Shown: piece after piece, positions 31,401 through 44,700 of the stretch
How the letters are laid out: each line of letters starts with the position of its first letter
How positions within the stretch are numbered: position 1 is the first letter of the stretch
NCBI RefSeq assembly: GCF_023856365.1
Contig: NC_064555.1
Coordinates: 14,761,754 to 14,825,753 of the forward strand
From: Brienomyrus brachyistius
Taxonomy: Eukaryota; Chordata; Actinopteri; Osteoglossiformes; Mormyridae
Reading direction: 5' to 3'
DNA length: 64,000 nucleotides
Position numbers and translations under genes: made by a program
Notes under the pieces: model-generated
Seen by the model: the letters and a program-made list of their open reading frames with translations, nothing else
Database searches by the model: none
Told to the model about the DNA's origin: nothing

Positions 31401-34400
31401 GGCCGGGAGCCCAGACAAAGAGAGGAAGAAGGCTTCCCGCCAAATGGCAAGTATGCAAATGAGCAGAGTGGGTGGGGCCTGCTGCTCGCTGGAAGACATT
31501 AACTCTTCCTGTGCTGGCAGCTTCTTGCCTTTACTTACCCTTTTCTTTCCAGTACATATGGTGTCCCATGTGTTCCTAGATATTGGTCAGCCCAAGTACA
31601 GCTGCTTTCCCTGCTGGGTAGGTAGTTTCTGGGGCGCCATGAGGGGGGTAATTAGGACGATTCCAAGGGCCCTAAAAAATTAGGACAATAAAGGGATTGC
31701 TCAGGACTGGGGGGCCCAATATGATATGCTTTCATGGGGCCCAAAATCTCTAGCAACGCCCTTGGGTAGCTTACTAACAGCATTTCCTTCATAATGAGTT
31801 CGCAGAATTAATGAATTATTTAATTACATTTTATCTGTATTATTTTTTTAAGTGGGTGTTGACTTTGGGGAGATGTTTGTCTGCCTGGTTGAGCACCCAG
31901 ACCGCAGTGTCGCGGTGCGGCTCGCAGTCCAGCTGCTCCGTGCCCCGCCGGGATCGGCTCCCCCTGGGTGTGTCTCCGTGTAACTGCACCTGCTGCTTGT
32001 TTGCTCGATAAGCCTGTACTTGCCCAGCTGGTCTCCCGTCTATTGACTGTTACAGTTACAGGCAGGCAGATGGGAGTGATGCATGCACCTGCCCCCCCCC
32101 CCCCCCCCAACACACGCTCACGCTGCCTGGTGGTCCGAGCTCAACTCCCTCCAAATTCATGTTGACCGGGTTACTGTTTTACCAGTAGCCTACCCCCTGT
32201 CATGGCTGGTGGCATTGTGTTTCACCCCCCCCCCCCCCCTTAAAGCGTTACTGCCCCCCCCCACTCCTGCAGCGCTGTTCTATTCTTGCTCAGACTCTGC
32301 CCTCAAGTCCATTACCGACATTCTTCTGCACTGCCCCTGTTCTCCATGAATCTGTTCTGTATTCACGGGGTTGCCTGTTGACTTTCCCCTGACTTTATCA
32401 GAGGAGCAGGTCGCCTCAGTAACTCGATAAGATTATTATGGTTAACAGTGAATGTGGCTTCAGTGAGAAGAGTGTGCCCATCTAACCAGTACCAAGCACA
32501 TTATCTGCCTCAGGAATTTTACCTTATTTCATCTATTTTATTGTCTTGATTGTCATGACAAATTCTGAAGGACATTTTGATCAAAATGCATTTTTAAACC
32601 ACGGACATAGTATTTAAAGTACGTGTTATTTACCCTCAGTTAAAACATTTTGCCCGTGTACGGACAGGTTGACGATCCCTGCTTGATTGTTTTGCACAAC
32701 ACCCTAAGTAATTTCCTTTATGTAAAAGTACTTGGCAAAAAAATAGATAAACGATTCTGAATCCGATTCCAGTATTCGCCCCCCCCCAGTTGGACTCTTT
32801 TCAGATTTGGCTGGTTAAAACATGAGGTAGTTAGGCTTGGTGAAGTTACTCCGGCTAGATATCTGTGTGCGGGACGGGCGCTGAGGATATTCTGCCGCTT
32901 TCAGGGGAAGTGAGCGGCCTGAGAAGCGTGAGGGCGACACGGCCGTTGGAAACACAGGCTGTTTTGCCAGGAGGGGATCTGGCAAGATCCCGTGCCAAAC
33001 GTGCACATAATGCCGCGTAGCTGCGTGTGTTTGTCCGTGTGTGTGTGCGCGCGCGTGTGTATATGCGTGTCTGTGTGTGCGCGCGTATGTGTGTGTGTGT
33101 GCGTGCCCGTGCGTGTCTACATTTGCGCACTGGATGACACCCTGTCTCACCAGGTGGACGCTGCGGAGCTGCATCGTTTACCTTCCAAATGAGCGGCACT
33201 TGTTAAATTCAAATAGAGGTGTGGAGACCGATGGATAGATGAGAGGGAGCGGGGGGGGGGGGGGTGACGGGTTACAGCAAACAGAGCAGAAGTAGGGGAA
33301 GCACACAGGCGCGTGAGTCATGCCTGCAGGTGCCCCTGGGCAGCGCGGGGGCACAAAGGAAGGAGCCTAAATGCCAGATTGTCAGGCAAATGATCCCCGA
33401 CCGTTGGGCTGGGTTACTGCCCTGACTGTCTCTCCCAGATAAAGGCTGCCCCTCCCCGATTAATGCGGCTCCCGGTGTTTTCCCTAGAAGTAAGTAAGTA
33501 AGTTTATCAATCGCGGTTGTTTTTTTTTGGACAGTACGCTGCTTGGATGGCGCCCCCTCCTGCATTTCCAGGGCGCCTCGGCTGGCCTGGCCTTTCGCTT
33601 ATGTGGGATGTCGGCAGATTTGCTGGTACTTTCGTCCTTTTTTCCAGATCGTACGCATGGATGGGTAACACGGTGGGGAGGGGCAGTCTGAAAGTGATAA
33701 ATAAGTAAGATTTCCGAGTAAGAGTTCGCCCCGATGGTCTCCATTAAAACACAGAGCTGCCTTTGTAATGGTTAAAGATTTTAGGAAAGTGTCGGTGTGC
33801 GCTGTTACGGCAGCACCTATCTGTCGCTGCAGCCATCCCTGGCTGGTACTGAGATAAGAGCCCAACCCCGCCTGCATCTCCTGGGTATCCTTGCCCTAAT
33901 TCAGAGCAGTCCACCACCCCCCACTTCCCAGACCCTATTTAGTGGCAGTCTGTTCCCAGATGTGCAGTAGGAAACTGCTTCTGTTATAAATGTACTGATC
34001 CGTTAACACTACCCGCCAGTGCGTAAATGATTATAAAGACGTCGCGTTTTTTTCCGTCTTTGCCTCCTTTACAAGGTATATTGATATTCACATAATATAA
34101 TCCGATGAAAACGATTTTCATGCATTCCTTCGTTCGATCTTGCATTCTTTTTTAGGTCAATACAGTTTTATTTCATACCACTGGAGACGAAATGGAAGTC
34201 ATAAGAACTATAGCCACGGAGACAAGGAAATCTAGTCGAAACTATCAATTAAACTGAAGTAAAGGACTTAAAACCACTTGAAATGCAACGGACAAAAGTG
34301 TATCATTTGTAGGGTTTCGTCGCCCTCTTGTGGCGTAATTCAGGAGCGATAAAACATGGCGATGTCGAATAGACTTCGGTAGAATTTTTAATTTGACTAG

Positions 34401-34553
34401 ACAATTGATATTAACTGTTCTAGTAAAATGATCAATTCTATCTGTGCAGTTTGCATGTTCTTTCCTGTCCTCCTTGGGTCTTGTCTGGGTTCCCCAGTTT
34501 CCTCCCTTTTCACTTGGTCGAGAGTGTTCTGGTTGGTGTTTATAAGTTTCTCT

Positions 34554-34565
34554 TTGTGTGTGTGT

Positions 34566-34618
<53 letters not shown>
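34554..34618. repeat. (GT)n microsatellite
   Basis: GT units with an AA and an A interruption near each end. Confidence 0.93.
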
Positions 34619-34620
<2 letters not shown>

Positions 34621-35015
34621 GGAGGGGCAGGCATCCCATTCTGGGTGTCCCCTGCCATCTCCAATGCCCCCAGGCATATCTTCCTGACTCATCACAACCC
34701 TGAACTGGATAAAAGTTTATGGGATGTGGATGAATTTGTGTCTATGTGTTAACAAAAATATAAATTCTGAATAGGAGTCTGAGTGCGGTCGTGCATGCTG
34801 TGTTCTTTGCCTTGCACGCTCACATGAAGGGTCACACTGATTAGAGGAAAGCTCAGGTAAACTGGAGGCTGCCTTAAAAGTGCTGGCGGCCTTTTTTTTG
34901 TATTTACTTTCCTGACACTGTGGGGTAGTAGCACAGCTGTGTGGTTTGCTCTGGTGATGCTTTGCAAATGAAAGTGTTTAAGGACCGTCCTTTGAGAAAT
35001 GTTTTAGTCCACTAA

Positions 35016-35036
35016 CCCCCCCCCCCCCCCCCCCCC
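35016..35036. repeat. poly(C) run, 21 bases
   Basis: C21 in the intergenic region. Confidence 0.9.
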
Positions 35037-35640
35037 GTCCACCCATCCTGTTTTTCTTGTAATTAATGTCTTAAGAAAGTGTTAAGAGTTTAACAGAGGT
35101 GGTGAAAGGGCAAATTGTTAGTGTGTAAGTCCAGGTTAGGGTTTTTTGGTAAAGAAGCTTTCTGTGTGCAGTCAAGTGAAGTCAAGTGGCTTTTAAAGAC
35201 TTTGGATTTTGGGCAGCTCAGGCTGTTCTCCCTCTCAGTACCATGGACAGCGGTACTGCTGAACGCGGTTCTGTCCAGCAATCCAGAGCTGTGGCCTGAA
35301 TTGGCAGAACTGCAAAACTTTTTTGTTTAAATCCAGTAGGTACATCCGTTCCCGGAGACACACTTTTGTCACACTTTCAGCATTCGAAAATATTTCATTC
35401 AAGCATCCATTAATTTCATCTTAACCAGTAAAATGGATGGCATGATGGGAAAAGTACAAGGATTATCCATAAATTGCACGTTCGGTGACTGAGAAGTGCA
35501 TGTTCCTTACAGTGTATACCTGTTAGACAGCAATCGTGTGTGGACTGCTGTACCCCGGAAGGAACAGTGCTCATGTGATCTGTCATGTGATATTTGATTG
35601 GTATGGGTACCTGCAGTAAAATTTACACATGTATTGAAAC

Positions 35641-36385
35641 ATCCATCCATTAATTTTCTGCTGCTTATCCAGGGTTGGGTCATGGGGGCAGCAGTTTTAG
35701 CAGGGATGCCCAGACCTCCCTCTCACCAGCCACCTCCTCCAGGGGAATACCATGCGGAGGAGAAGCGGCTATACTCTGAGTCCCTCCCGAATGACTGAGC
35801 TCCTCACCCCATCTCTAAGGCTGAGTCCAGCCCCCCTGCGGAGGAAACTCATTTCTGCTGCTTGTATCCGCGATCTCATTCTTCCGGTCACTGCCCAGAG
35901 CTCATGATCATAGGCGAGGGTTGGAGCGTAGATCGATTGGGAAATCGAGAGCTTCGCCTTCCGGCTCGGCTTCCTCTTCACCACGACAGAACGGGACGGC
36001 TGCCCCATTACTGCCCAAACTGCACCGATCCGCCTGTCCATCTCCCGCCCCTTTCTTCCCTCACTCATTAACAAGACCTCGAGATGCTTAAACTCCTCCA
36101 CTTGAGGTACCAAGTCTTCCCCCACCAGGAGAGGGCGATCCACCCCTTTCCAGTCGAGACCCATGGCCTCAGACTTGGTGGTGCTGGTCCTCACCCTGGC
36201 CGCTTCACACTCAGCCGCAAACCGCCCCAGTGCCTGATGCAGGTCACCGTCCGATGATGCCAACAGGACCACATCATCTGCAAAGAGCAAAGGCGCCATC
36301 CTGAGGCTCCCGACCCGGACCCCCTCTGCACCGGGTACGCCTAGGAATTCTATCCATGAAGAGAATCAGTGACAGCAGAATTGGC
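35641..36385 (-). mobile_element. non-LTR retrotransposon (LINE) 3' fragment
   Basis: On the minus strand it runs from the palm part of a reverse transcriptase to a 3' end reading GGATAAGCAGCAGAAAATTA and ATGGATGGATG-like. It is truncated at the 5' side and lacks a segment between the end of the coding part and the 3' tail compared with copies common in fish genomes. Clade (Rex1-like or L2-like) not assigned. Confidence 0.85.
35769..36299 (-). pseudogene. LINE reverse-transcriptase fragment
   Basis: 176 residues in one frame, beginning with the catalytic FADD box (LLFADDVVLLASS), then RFAAECEAARVRTSTTKSEA, PQVEEFKHLEVLLMSEGR and SRIQAAEMSFLRRGAGLSLR. The upstream fingers and endonuclease domain are absent, so it is a dead-on-arrival copy. 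The frame has stayed open by chance or because the insertion is fairly young. Confidence 0.85.
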
Positions 36386-36440
36386 GAAACGTTATGAATC
36401 AAAATGACACAACCTGAAGTTGAATGTAATAAATGACAAG

Positions 36441-36446
36441 TTTATT
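36441..36446 (-). promoter_or_regulatory. candidate CYRI poly(A) signal
   Basis: Reverse-strand AATAAA in the context GTGCAACAATAAAC, about 2.3 kb beyond the stop codon; long 3' UTRs are known in this family. Not proven. Confidence 0.25.
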
Positions 36447-38466
36447 GTTGCACAAAATGTACAAAATAACAAGCAAATGGACACTCTCTTCTCTGTTCCG
36501 TTCGTCAATATGAAGTTTTAAATCCAAAGTGTGTGACTAAGTCCAAAGGTCCAAGCCAAACGCATGGGAGAGACGACACATACCCAACCCAGATTCACTG
36601 AACAAGAAAAGTGGTTAAAGACACGGTATTTACACGTCAGAACTTACAACATGCCATCTATATATTTATACAGCATATGCATGTACACATACCTGTATTT
36701 GAAATATATGTTATAAGATCAAATTAAGTTAGACTTTCTAAGGACTATGGACATCCACAGTACAGAAATGCTTGTCTCCTTTGAATTTATTATTAATATC
36801 ATCATAATTTTATTTCCTTGTGGATTTACCTTCATTGCTTGCCTCACACTAAAAGGTAGACTCTTTAGTAGATCATAAGCACACTATTTCCATTACCGAT
36901 CCAGTTTACGTACATGTATGCCACGGGATGCCTATGCTCCTCCATCCCCTGTTTACAATACTGCCCCCTACTGGTGGGTGTTAAGCCTTGCCCTGGTCTC
37001 CTTCTGTGCCTTCAGCCCCAGAATGGGGAAGGCGTTGCTAAGCTGCTCCATGTCCTCCTGTTGCCATCAAAATACATTTGATTTTTCAAGATGGCTACCG
37101 GCGATCTGAATGCCCTCTAATGTCATATAAATGATTCCAGCATTCCAGGCTGAATGATGATTACTTTGGCACAGCTTGTGGCCCGATTTAGCTAATGATG
37201 TTGTTAATGTTGGTGCAATGATGGGTAACCATCGCAGTTGGGGATATGGGCCAGCAGGTGGCATAGTAGTGAGCAGGATGTGCATTCAGGGAGGGGAGGG
37301 GAGTTGCAGATTCTAACCCCCTGAAAATATGACTGCGGATACATGAACAGCCTCAGCACACATCCTGCTGGAGAAATGTGTGGCACACCCACCAGCTGGG
37401 GACGGGGGGGCGGATAGAATAGAAGCATCTGAGATGAAGGAACGTGACCAGCAGTGGTGGGACTCCAGCGTGGTGGAATCCAGTGGAATGTCCTGCACGT
37501 GACCTCTTGACCTATGACCCGCCCACATGCCGACGATCTCTGGCATTCATTTAGCCTTAAGTGTAGTAGCACCGTTGGAAGTTCATCTTGAAGACGTTTA
37601 AGGAAGGAGTGCAGGCCCAGACACGTAAGGTGCAGGGTGACATTCTGATATCCTTCGGTTCACTGTCTTCATGCTCTTAGTCTGATCGCAACCTTCTTTT
37701 CCGTTTGGTAAAGGCCTTAAGGAGATTATTACTGCCGTAAACATGTTTTTGCACAAGAAAATGGAAAGAAAAAACCAGAGCACTTAACCGGAATTGTATT
37801 CAAACTCCATACAAGATCATTAATCAAGTTTAAAGTGTGCTTTTATCATACAAACAGCAGTTTATAGCAGTTCACTGGATTAGGTTTTTTTTTTTTTGTA
37901 ATACCCAGAAAATAGTTTCTTGTGTCTAACATTGTCTAACAATGTCATAACACAGGCTTCCTTTTACAAAACGCAAAATCTGATATTTATATATTTGACT
38001 GTCCTGTCCTGTCTGCATCGATGTGAAAAGTCAGCTGGAGAGACTGTGGCCCTGTTGGACGTCTGTCTTCTGTACCAAGTAAGGAAAGCGCGCCAGCCAA
38101 TCGGCATGAGGCACTACCAATGGCGGCCGAGGATTATGGGTAAGATGAGGCCATGATACCAAATCAAATGAAATCAGAATGCAAGTAAGTAGGATTTGAC
38201 TGTACACTTCATTTCTCGCCTTTTTTTGCCTTTACAGTGAAACGATAGTGATGGCATTGATTTCTTTACGAGTGCAAAAATACTTTTCTTAAATTGGAAT
38301 ATGGACTTTCGTTTTCCATTTCTTAACCTTAAAATTTCTAATATAATTTCTCTTCTTTTGTCCTATTTATGTCATACATTTTGTTTTTTATGTTTTCACT
38401 TTAATATATATCTCTATTTTTTTGTTTCTTTTTTGTATAAAATGAGAGACATGGAGATGAGCAGTC

Positions 38467-38469
<3 letters not shown>

Positions 38470-38528
<59 letters not shown>
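38470..38528. repeat. (TA)n microsatellite
   Basis: About 29 TA units with one G interruption, within the likely 3' UTR of the CYRI gene. Confidence 0.95.
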
Positions 38529-38716
38529 CATTTTCTCTCCTTCCAGTTATTGACACGAATGGTTCTGCATGTCGTTCATGTAAACTAACGGGCCTCAGAG
38601 TCAGGGTCGCCCGTAACCTCTTCCCAGCCCTCCTCTTTCCCTCCGCAGTCTCCCCTCTTTCTTTCTCTCACCATCGATCCCGAGCTCACCCCCGCTCTCC
38701 CATCCCCCCCCTGCAC

Positions 38717-38780
38717 TCATTGCAGCATGGCTCTGATTTGTTTGGAGGTGCTATCGTCATTTAGGTGCCTCGTCGTGTAC
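38717..38780 (-). CDS. CYRI coding exon 10 (C-terminus)
   Basis: Acceptor CTGCAG; encodes [20 protein letters not shown] and TGA, the invariant family C-terminus. Confidence 0.95.
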
Positions 38781-41700
38781 CTGCAGGACAGGACATCAGT
38801 GTTAGCTCCAGACTTTAAAAAAAAAAAAAAACATTCTTATTTTGTATGAGATTAATTAACAGAAAGTCTGATAATGGCCGTGCACCCCCCCCCCCCCCCC
38901 CCCCCCGTCATCCTTACTCACTTCAAAGCATTTAGAAGCCCTTCCACGCTGTTGGAATCTTGCTCTTTCAACACCTTGATGCAGCCTTTCATCTGTGGGG
39001 GTCAACAAAGGTATCCGTGTGGAGTACTTTACAGGAAAGGTCACCCTCCTGTTAACCTGACCCCCCCATGACCGCTCTGAGGATCACCCCCTCTTCGCCT
39101 GCGCCCATGCAAACACAGACCGCCCATCACTCCATGTCAAGGCCAAACCTCATTTTCTTTAGCTGACTAGCAGCTAGTTCTTAATGATGTCAAGCTGTTA
39201 TAATCTTGTGTGATATGTTTAATTTGCTGTGTGAGCATTTGAGTCTGCAAAACAGGACGATTAATTGTTCAGCAACATTTTATATGTAGAGCAGAGGCTA
39301 ATTATTCAGTTTTTCAATTAGTGTAAAGTGGCCCTTTGGGATGCGCAGTGGTGCTGATCCATCTCCTCCATGGAAGAATGTTTTCTACCTAACCTCAATT
39401 CTGGTTGTTTTAATGGGCTTGGGGAGAGGGTATTGCTTGTGGAATTATCTTATTATCTTTTATTTTGACGGAACATGCAAACAGGTGCTTACATCGATCT
39501 TGGAGGTCTTGGCAAAGGCGCCCACTGGGTGGACGTGGTCGTAGAGGATTATGACGCCCACCATGACCCGCATGCAGAAGAGCATGGTGTCTGTGTTGGT
39601 AAAACGGCAGCGATACTCCCTACAGACAGACAGGCAAGGGTGGTCAGAAGTGATAGACAAAATGACACTTCATGAACCATTTGTTGTATTTTTTTACCCC
39701 ACTAGATGGTGCTCTTTGTTCAGAAAAGGGCACAAAGCATTCCCCATAGTAAACCAAGAGCACCATCTAATGACACGTGGCTTGGCCAGGCCAGACAGCT
39801 CTAATCCTCTTTTCCGAAATGTGCTCACACACATTTGACTGTATATTGTGTAGACAAAGGCCGTCTCTGCATGTGCAGGTCATGGGTAATTCATACCTGA
39901 TTCAGATGTGAATGATTGGTGATGGTGAAGTGCATTTGCAATATAAGAAGTGAGAGTAGTTTTCAGTGACTGGAAGCTGATGTCTTTGATCTGGACTCAG
40001 GCTTTTTCAGAACTGAGAGTGAGGGAGCTCTTTGATTATCTGGCAGTGGGGGTTAGGGAGTTATCGCATTTCGTTTTGGAAACTCACGGCGTCTCCAGCA
40101 TGACTCGGCACACGCAGGCCATGGTGCTCAGGCAGTCCGTCGTGTCTTCGATTGGCAGCGTTTTGTTCTGAAATGAGTTAGTACCATTTATGTCCACCAG
40201 AGGGAGACAAAACGCATTTTAAAAAACGGCCATGTAAATAAATTGCCTGCAATAACAGCGTTTGAAGTTATTTTGGGTAAATCTCACACAATGCACATGT
40301 AATGCATATCCTATAGTCCTGCTTCAGAAAGTGCAAATGGATAAAATGGGAAACTTTGATCACATTTCGGGTGAAGCATCATGGTTTCTCAGAGAATGAT
40401 ACATTCTTTTGTTTCATCCATTTGATTGCTATATGGATACTTAAATCTATAAAGTAACATTGAGGAGAAGCTCGGCTGAAGCTTTCTGAGTTACAGTCCA
40501 ATGAGAACAGTATGTCCTGGGATGCCACAGTGCCTCACAGTGCCTCACAGTGCCTGACTGCCTCACAGTGCCTCACAGTGCCTGATAGTACTTCACAGTG
40601 CCTGATAGTGCCTCACAGTGCCTGAGAGTGCCTCACAATGCCTCACAGTGCCTGATAGTGCCTCACAGTGCCTCACAATGCCTCACAGTGCCTGATAGTG
40701 CCTCACAGTACCTCACCGTGCCTCACAGTGCCAGATTGTGCCTGATAGTGCCTCAGATTGCCTGATATTGCCTCACAGCGTTTGAAGTTATTTTGGGTAA
40801 ATCTAACACAATGCACATGTGATGCACATCCTACAGTCCTGCTTCAGAAAGTGCAAGTGGATAAAAAGGGGAGTCTGGGTTGGGCTGCCTTCACAGTGTG
40901 CGGCTAACCCCACCGATGTCGCTGGGCAACTAACTCTTGTTTTGGTGACTGTGTCTTTATAGCCGAATCAAAGATTCGTAAAACAAAGAGTCACACCCTC
41001 TGTCTGAATGTGAGACGTTCTGTGTGGCTTCAAGTAACAAACTCGAGGAGTCAGGAGCTGTAAGCAAATTGTTTAAACCGAATCTGATTTTGGTAAAAAT
41101 AAAATAAAAAATTATATAAAACTGATGGTGAAGACTAAGCGCTCGAGCAATAAGCAATAATAATAATGATGTTGAGAATATTGCTTGTCAGCTGAATCCT
41201 CGCAGTTGCTAGGGTAGAAGCTAGGCTCTGCTCGGTTGCCATGGTATTCACAGCCCCCACCTCTTTTTTTTTCCTTTTGCATGGGTGGCAGGGGAAAGGC
41301 GAATGTAGGCCGGCTCTGGCGAGAGCTCACCTCTGACACGAATTTGGTGGTGGCATTGCTGAGTGTCTTCAGCATGGGCGTGGCCTCTGCATAGAACAGT
41401 GACATCCGATTGGCCATCTCATTGTTCACCTCGTTTTCGGCATCCAGCTGAGTCAGGGAGGACAGATATCTCAAGGTTAGCGGAGAGGCATAGGCATTAG
41501 CATAGCAACTATGCTTTGGGAAACGTGTCCCAATGTATATATGATTTGGTACGTGCCGCAGTTGCAGTCCTACCTGCTGGTTATTTAACCTGTTCCTGCT
41601 GATGGTCCTCCTGTAATAGCTGAAATCATTTTGGATGGCTGGGTTGGTCATCTGCAAGGCAGACAAAAGAGGCTTTGGTCTAGTCAGCCAAGCGTGGATG

Positions 41701-44700
41701 GATGGATGGATGGATGGATGGGTCAGATGGATGGGGTGTTTTGTGCCTGGGGCACTGGTATGCAAAGCTTCTGCGTCAGTAAGTTACTGGCCAAGCCGAT
41801 TTTGTGCCCTGAAGTCACAGGCAGTGTTGAAAATTATACCCACTCATCTGAGGTGAGTCATTTCGATAAAGGGCACAGAGTACAAAAACCTGAACGGTAG
41901 CCCGCAGGCTAGTAAAAAAAATACTTAAAAAATTGCATGTCAGACTGCATTATTTACTGAACTAGCACCTCTGGGAAGTGGCATGTCAGTGTCCTGTCAA
42001 AATGGCGCCCACCACCCCAGAAAGGGAGTTGGCACCTTGGCACAGCCCAGCTTGTGGATTCAGAGGCACACGTTGGGTTCTGGGCACTTTGAGATGGGTC
42101 AGCAGGATTGGGTGACACTGTGCTGGTGGATTTACAGGGTGGGACCAGATGGGCTTGGATTTGATAGTGAATGCTATATTCTGTGCCTTGAAGATCAAAT
42201 GTTAAAAATACCAACAGGCAGCAACAGTGAACCTAGCAAAGACCCAGACTGTGCTGTGCCGGGGCTGCCTGAGCACCGGCCATTTTCTCGGAGCTGATTA
42301 ATGAGACCTTGCAGGTACTGAGTGCCGTCTTCTAACCTTTGAACACCTACTTCAAAATTTCTCTGTGTAGCCCTGCTGGACTGAAACGATCCAATGCCTT
42401 CAGTTGCTTTATTGTGAGCTTTAACTAAGCCATGGCTAGCTAAGCCATTCAACTGGAGCATTCAAACTCATTTCCAAACAGAAATCCCAAAGTGATGGAT
42501 TCCCAGTTTTACTGTTTAAACGAGCATTCCTAACCAAACGCTTATATGCCAGGTGATGTGTATATACTGCTGGATAGCTGAGCAACAGCAGGTCTGCTGG
42601 TAGAGGGACAGGAGCTGTAGCCCCGCCCTTAAATGAGCCCCCCTCCCCCCAGTCTCACCTTCAGCTCGTCGAAGCTGAGCGTGAAGTGAAGGATCTCAGC
42701 GAACTGCTTGGCCAGCGCCTGCTCTCGCTCCAGGTGCTGCATGGGGGCGTACGGCGGGCTCGTCAGCGCCTCCAGCAGGCTGCGCAGCGCGTTCTCTGCA
42801 ATGGACACACGTGTCCCTCATTCACTCCTTCCAGGCCTGTATTTTTGCATGACCCTCCCTCCCAGTACAACCCCTGACGATACAACTATGATATGGTGGC
42901 AAACAGCAACTCCGACTATTACACTTCTCTGCTGCCTTGTAATTAATTCTGGCTTCCCCGTGCTTCGATTTCCCCTTTCATATCCTCTAGAAAGCGATTT
43001 GTGACAAACAGCTTGTGAAAATGTATTAGAAAAGATGAATCGTTCCTAAGTAATAGTCTTGGGGCTTCCAGTTCTCTCTTTCTCCTACACAAAGGCCAGA
43101 TAAAAAGTCTGAATGACAATGTGCTTTATCTCAAATCGGCCGCACCAGACCGAAGGCTTCAGGCTGGTGCTTCTGTGAGTTCCTGGTTTTCACAGAAGTA
43201 CAGGATAAAACCAGGGGTGTCCCAAATCATCTCTAGGCTGCTGTGTCTGCATGGTCCTGATGTTAAGATGAGACCATGTCCCTGATGGCCCACTGGGACC
43301 TACATACGATGCCTTCTTACCCCGTGCCAGCCCATGGATATGAGAAGGTACAGCAGTACAAGGAGTATCGACTCGATGGGAGATGGGGGGCAGCTTTTAT
43401 TTCCGGCGGCACCCATATCCTGCCATTTAAAAGTCTAGGAAAGCTTGGCAGATTGTAACAGCAGATCTACCCATGTAGGGTGGCTGTCATCGCACCGATT
43501 GACAAACCCACGATCACCATCCCTTTGAGCTGCCTCAGAGGACAGGATGTGTGTGGGTCCCGCCCACCGCAAATGTGAAAATTACAAAAGTATAAATGAC
43601 ATATGTAACGCAAGTCTACAGGCCCAGGATAGCGGATATAGCTGAGAAATATTTGCCGATTTATCTGTAAGTTTTGAAACTTTCATAACTGAGGAACATT
43701 GCTGTCCATTCAGTCTTCATGTGCTTTACACCATTACGCTCTCTAGTCGCTTAGCAGATACGCTGACCCAAAGTTACCTATCTAAACTAGTGGGGATTAG
43801 TGATGTAGTGTTGCTTAAGTATCTGGTCCTGGTGACCGTTACCACCTGCTGTTACCCTGTAAGGTGTCTATACCCACATTCCCATGCTGGGGTGAGATGT
43901 GGTGATGTTAATATAGGTCAGCCCCCCAGGGAAGCATCCCACCCCCTCATAAAACATGCAGGATTGGATCTATAAATAATGTATTTATATATTCAATGGC
44001 CTTTTGGGCGACTCGTAGACCACAATCCCTGTGGCAAGGCAGCATGAGCTATTCTAGGATATTTTAAGGTTGGGGGGGGGGCACAAGAGGGCCCATAATT
44101 TATATGGAGGAGCCAAATTTATTGTTAGCCAATGATGTGTTTTGAATCAGTGAGTGACAGGGATGGGAGCCCTTCGGGGGCCAATCAGCTTTCATCTGGG
44201 GCCAATGCCTCTGTAGCTCCACCCCTGGCACAGAGAGCCACTCTCTCAGGCACTGTGTGTGACAGCGGGAGGTCTGCCGTCGTTTACTGTCGAGTCACAT
44301 GATCTAGTGGCATAACGGTCCCAAAAATGGGCACAAGAGAAACACCTGAAGCCATCAGCAGCCCTCCTGCCTCCGAGAAACATGGCCTTGACGATTCCAC
44401 AGCGTAGACTGCTTTTAATCCGAAGGTGTGCTGCCCTCTGGGGCTAAACATACCCAGTCTGAGGGAGAATTCATAGAAGCGCTTCAGCTTGGCCACCAGG
44501 GGGCACACTGCATTCCAGGCCTTCTCCTGCAGCTGTAGGTCACTTGGGTTCTGAATGGCCTAGAAAATGACACATGGCTTGAGCAAGAAAAATACACTGT
44601 GATGGATTCGACGCTAGTATGTTCCTCAGCTGCGTGGTTCGAAAATATTTCAGTGCTTCTGATTTTTGCGTAAACATCATGGGTGTTTGATTTTTTATTT

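Larger units (their letters stand above)
26722..38716. other. trit1 3' UTR, intergenic region and CYRI 3' UTR
   Basis: Twelve kilobases between two convergent genes. It holds two SINEs (29045 and 29728), an isolated CpG-rich block (31195-31400), GT-rich stretches (28668, 33030, 34554), C-runs (32093, 32226, 35016), a LINE reverse-transcriptase remnant (35641-36385) and a (TA)n tract (38470-38528). Translations elsewhere resemble no family I know. Confidence 0.75.
42796..44453 (-). other. CYRI intron between coding exons 3 and 4
   Basis: A 1.66-kb intron containing a diverged reverse SINE near 43728-43965 and a repeat fragment at 44062-44226. Nothing else supported. Confidence 0.7.
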
